Origin: Tachypleus tridentatus | Taxonomy: Eukaryota; Arthropoda; Merostomata; Xiphosura; Limulidae | Assembly: GCF_004210375.1 (NCBI RefSeq) | Contig: NC_134825.1 | Span: 74,763,558-74,827,557 of the forward strand | Reading direction: 5' to 3' | Length of the DNA: 64,000 nt | Part shown: one piece after another, positions 52,401 to 58,400 of the stretch | How the letters are laid out: the number at the start of each line of letters is the position of its first letter | Position numbering within the stretch: the stretch's first letter is position 1 | Position numbers and translations under genes: made by a program | Notes under the pieces: model-generated | Database searches by the model: none | Told to the model about the DNA's origin: nothing | Seen by the model: the letters and a program-made list of their open reading frames with translations, nothing else

Positions 52401-55400
52401 TTCATGTTTATTCTTCACATATAATTGTAAAAGTAACTCAAATGTAAAAATTTAGATCTTTTTAGATTAATTACGATTAGATTAAGATAAATATATTTCA
52501 TGAAACATACATGTAAGCTTCCAGCTTGTAGTAGCAGCTCAAGGGTAACGTAGTTCAATAATGTAACATGAGCAGCACATGCTCAGAGTGATTTACAGTT
52601 TAAAATAGCATGGACACAGTGGGAAGAGCAATGAAAATATAAAATTTAATTATAAATAGAAGTATACTCTATTAAACTTAGAGCTACTTATGATAAACAA
52701 ATGTAATTTCATGTTATGCTTTTAAGTCATTCTAGAAAGAACGGGTAATTTTGATTTATTTTGAATTTTTTGGTGGTTATGAGATTGATCAAATTGACTG
52801 ATCCCTTTTTGAAAATAACAGCTAAACTATGAAGTGTTACTGATAAAAAAAAAGACGTTTAAAATGCATTTAAGAGGTTTTAGGGATTACAAAAAATAAT
52901 TTGAGATTTTTGAGATTAGGAAAAGTATTTTGAATTTTAACAAGAAAATTATTCTTAACATAGACTATTCAAAACAAATACTAAATATTTCATAGACAAC
53001 TATTTTGTTTTACTAAAACACTTAACTAAAAATTATCATTTTATTGTATGTGAAAGACTTGTAATATTAACTGAAAGAATGCCAAATGCAGTGAAGTTAT
53101 ACACAGTATATTTAAAGTTAAAAGTATTAAATCTAAAATGGCTTTAAAATGAGTACAAAGAGGTCATGTGGTCAGTTATACAGACTAAGCACATACTGAG
53201 AGAGTTAAGAAGTTAACTAATGTATGATACTAAAGTTTGAATTATCTACAATTTGATACCAAACTTATTGACACATATTCATAAATTGGTAATTCAATAA
53301 AATTTTGAATGCAAGTCCAGAAATATGATAGTATGGCCTTCAAGCTGTATCAGTAGGATTAACAAGGACAACAGTTTCATCAGAAGCAAACATTTCTTAC
53401 AACTTATGTAAATTTTGTTATAGTGAAAAATTCAAAAGCAAATTGAAAATCATGCCTGTAAACTAGTTTATTTTATGTTATGTTCTAGCAAGAAATGTTA
53501 AAAATAACATTCATAAATCAAGCAATACCTGCGTAAAATTTGTAATAAATAAATTTATGAAGATTTAATTTTAATAAGCAACTTATGGAGAAACTAAAAT
53601 CAAGCTTTGTAAAATAACAAAATGCAAAATGATTTTACCTTTGTAGTACGCTCTGTTGAAGCTGATGTTGGAGAAGTTGAGTTTGTAATAGCCTTAACTT
53701 TTGTTCTTGGTCTGTAGGTTGAGTTATGAGAGGGTGGACTCCACCCTGAGGCAAGGTGGTTGTCATCGGAATGGTTAAGGGTATGGTTAGGGTGGGCCAG
53801 CCTGCAAAATTAAGATGCAGATTTTTATACCATAGGAATAACTGTATTGTACTTCATTATTATTAGTAAGTACTGACTACCAGTCTCTATGAAATATAAG
53901 GAATCTCTATTCAAAATAATTAACACTGCTATTCTTTGATTAAAGTTAGATTAATACACTTTTCATCCTATAAAATTCCTGAATTGGCTGATGCAAAACA
54001 ACAAATGCTCTTTACTATATAATACTTTGATGCATGTTTCATAACACAGTATCCAACAATTTAAATTATTTCATACATTTTATCTCATAAATTCATGTCT
54101 CATAATAAAAAATAATGAACACTAACTTTTCTCTAACATAAAATTCTTGAGTCAATAGGTGCACATCTCATAATACAAAATATCTAAAAATGGACATTTT
54201 TAATAGTTTTAAACCCATGAAACACTAAGCTGAGCATTGCATTTTTCATCACTAAGTTAATTGATACAAAAACCTATATTTCTGCTCTTTCACTTTGCTA
54301 AATTTTCAAAATATATTCCTAACACACTGCATTATTATTAAAAGAAAATCTTTTTTTAAAATTTATTATGTTGCCATATAAGGCTTATATTTAGGGTTTT
54401 CTTTTTATTACTCATATCTTCAATCCTTGTTTTACTGCAAATTAGTTCAAAGTAAGAATTACTATCTTTTCTTCTTGAATTCTAGCATTTTTCTATCCTC
54501 TCCCCACACTTGCAAAATGAATGATTTCTTTTGTTCATAACAGCTATTACAACTCTTACATTATATAACTTCAAATTATACTGTAAATCAGTGTCAACCA
54601 ATTACAGAAGGCAGGGAAAGTTGGATCAAAATAATAATTAAAAAAAGAGAGAGAGTAAGAAAACAATGTTCATGTTTTTAAAATTCATTATCTTACATAT
54701 TGGAATTTAAAATGGATTAGGGATATTAAAATATATCATTCAAATGAATTTAATCTGATTCCAGTCCTTAAGATACTGGCTGAAATGAGACCAGTTTCAT
54801 TTAGCCTTTAAGGTTAAACCCTATTTTAAACTCAGAAATTTAACTGAGCAGCCTAATTTTATTGAGCATGTCATTTAAATTACAGAGGTCAGCTTCCAGC
54901 ATGTATACTGGGTAAATGTGTGCACACAACATCCCTGTTTATGAGCATTCATTTTTCCAGCAATGATGTGCGAGATGTGATATAATGTTATTTACACTAC
55001 AAAGAGGTAGAAGAATGATTAATGAAATAAAACACTAAATCTCTACACAAGTATTTTATTTGATAATGCTTTTTTGTACCAGGAGTAAAAGGGAAAATTA
55101 TGCTTTATTACCTTTTAATGCCATGTTTAGTGTGTGAACTGTCTTTAAATGAGGCTTACAAGAATGAGGTGTAATTGTATATGTTGATATAAACATATTT
55201 CAAATAATTATAAGTAAAATATTTTCAAGCATGTAATAATTTGAAGAATATTTTGAACTGAAAATACATTAGTATTTATTTGTACAAGTACTTGATACAG
55301 GTATTATACTGTCAATAACAAACTTTAAAACATTTATCATGTATTTTCTGTAAAACATAGCTCGCAGAGATCATACAATCACTATGTCTCTGTGTAAAAC

Positions 55401-58400
55401 ATAGTTCGCAGAGATCATACAATCACTATGTCTCTGTGTAAAACATAGCTCAGAGAGATCATACAATCACTGTCTCTGTGTAAAACATAGCTCACAGAGA
55501 TCATACAATCACTGTCTCTGTGTAAAACATAGCTCACAGAGATCATACAATCACTGTCTCTGTGTAAAACATAGCTCGCAGAGATCATACAATCACTATG
55601 TCTCTGTGTAAAACATAGCTCGCAGAGATCATACAATCACTATGTCTCTGTGTAAAACATAGCTCGCAGAGATCATACAATCACTATGTCTCTGTGTAAA
55701 ACATAGCTCGCAGAGATCATACAATCACTATGTCTCTGTGTAAAACATAGCTCGCAGAGATCATACAATCACTATGTCTCTGTGTAAAACATAGCTCGCA
55801 GAGATCATACAATCACTATGTCTCTGTGTAAAACATAGCTCACAGAGATCATACAATCACTATGTCTCTGTGTAAAACATAGCTCGCAGAGATCATACAA
55901 TCACTATGTCTCTGTGTAAAACATAGCTCGCAGAGATCATACAATCACTATGTCTCTGTGTAAAACATAGCTTGCAGAGATCATACAATCACTATGTCTC
56001 TGTGTAAAACATAGCTCACAGAGATCATACAATCACTATGTCTCTGTGTAAAACATAGCTCACAGAGATCATACAATCACTACGTCTCTGTGTAAAACAT
56101 AGCTCGCAGAGATCATACAATCACTACGTCTCTGTGTAAAACATAGCTCGCAGAGATCATACAATCACTACGTCTCTGTGTAAAACATAGCTCGCAGAGA
56201 TCATACAATCACTACGTCTCTGTGTAAAACATAGCTCGCAGAGATCATACAATCACTGTCTCTGTGTAAAACATAGCTCGCAGAGATCATACAATCACTG
56301 TCTCTGTGTAAAACATAGCTCGCAGAGATCATACAATCACTATGTCTCTGTGTAAAACATAGCTCGCAGAGATCATACAATCACTATGTCTCTGTGTAAA
56401 ACATAGCTCGCAGAGATCATACAATCACTATGTCTCTGTGTAAAACATAGCTCACAGAGATCATACAATCACTATGTCTCTGTGTAAAACATAGCTCACA
56501 GAGATCATACAATCACTATGTCTCTGTGTAAAACATAGCTCACAGAGATCATACAATCACTATGTCTCTGTGTTTCCTTGTTTTTTTTGGTCCCCCAACC
56601 ACTCTTTCTTCAAGCTATTATGAACAGAGATATTAATTTGAAGGTGACAGTTTTAAGATAAAATATTTTCCTTTCAGTTCATTAATGTCCTTCTCACATC
56701 TTTTAAATGCCAAATAATAACTAGGATTTACTTCTAACATCTATGGATATTTGCCTACACTTGCTTAGGAGAGAAAATAAATAGATTAGTCTCTTGCTTG
56801 ACTAAATAATGTTATTATTCCAAACAATATACAATAGTATCAAATCCTTATTGTGCATTTTAAAGATGTTCTCTTTTCAACTTGAAAGTATTTTAACATA
56901 ATATTTTAAAACATACATTTAAAAATTTGTTTACAAAATGAACAACTGACTGGCTCCAAGTACAACAGCTTAATTACTAAACATTAATTTTATTAAAGCA
57001 TTTTTATAAATAATAGTAAAGGCTTTTTCAGCAGAATAAAAGTAATATATTTTAATACAATTATTAGAAATAAATTTAGCATTTCTTTTTCACTTAGCTT
57101 TAAAATTACTAAATCAACTGACAATATTTGTTTAGAAAAAAAATCTCAATAACTAAATTAGAAAAATCAACATTTCTAGAAAACTGACCTTAAAAACACC
57201 TTGTTTAATCTTATCACAGATTAACTGTCTCTAGAGTTCTTAAATTTAATGATGAGAACTATTTTTAGAAAAGAAGAGTTTGGAGATGGCATGAATGAAT
57301 AAAGGAAGAAAATTTTATTACAATAAAGTTTTTTCATTACTCATTCAGGTAGTTTCCAAATTTTTTATACTAATTCCTTACCCTGAGAGGAGGTGGATTA
57401 GGTCCTGAACTAAACGGAACTCTATTCCAACTCTTGATAAGTTCACCTAGATGATTAAAAATATTGTTTTGCTTGACCAGAGTGAGCATTATCTACATGT
57501 AATAATTATTTTATGTCATGCATGTATTTCAGAATCTCATGGATGAACTTACATGCAAGTAACAAATTTATGAATGCACTACATCTATTGAAAGATACAG
57601 AATTCACAAATGATATACGATTTAATTTCTGTAGTGCATACTGCTGTACAGAGGACATTTTAAAACTAGAAAGAAATTATCTTATAATGCCGAATTATTA
57701 GTTTATTTAATTACACAGCTTCTCTAGGAGCATCCCTAAAATACAAACAAAAACTATTTTAACCAGTTTTTAAATCTTAAAAATTATTAATAACTTAATA
57801 CTTTTAATTTGTTAGACAACTAAGTTGCTGTTTTATCCAAGAATGTTTTAATACAGTTCAAATTAATATACTAGACAAAACATTATTCCACTAAAATTAG
57901 CAGAATTAATGACAATGATGTTCAAATTTAAATTCCATAGGAACAAATGTTTTAATGAGATCCTATTCTACTTTGTATATGGTTTTAAATCTTTACTATC
58001 TAAATTTGAAATGTGTGATATACATTTCTTGTCCCTATAATGCATTAAATAAGTGACATTTTTCAATGAAATATGTGTTTGATCAATTCAATGTGCAATT
58101 ATTAAAACAAAAAGCAGTAATTTTAACCCCAGTTTATGAATACATATCTAATCTATATTTAGTTTTTTAATTTTAAATCACTGAAAGTAAAATTAATAAA
58201 ATATTTAAAGAAAAAATGATAACTGTAGTACATTTTCATTTTTTGAGTTTTGAAATCTAAATTATTTCCTGCTACTTTAGCTATAATTTCTAGTTTCTGG
58301 TTAATCACCATCAATTCACCAAAATCTACAAAAAAATTTTCCTAGTTTTCACCTGTTCAGTGCCGTAGACAAGATAACTCGTCCAAGCCGATCCATTAAT

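Noticed and set aside
55415..55636. 73-codon - strand open frame with repeated peptide
   Set aside because: It exists only because several 42-bp units (a multiple of three) lie in a row. There is no start context, no conservation and no exon signal.
55346..56573. CRISPR-like array (regular repeats)
   Set aside because: The whole 44-bp unit is repeated without unique spacers, and the DNA is eukaryotic and intronic. It is a minisatellite.
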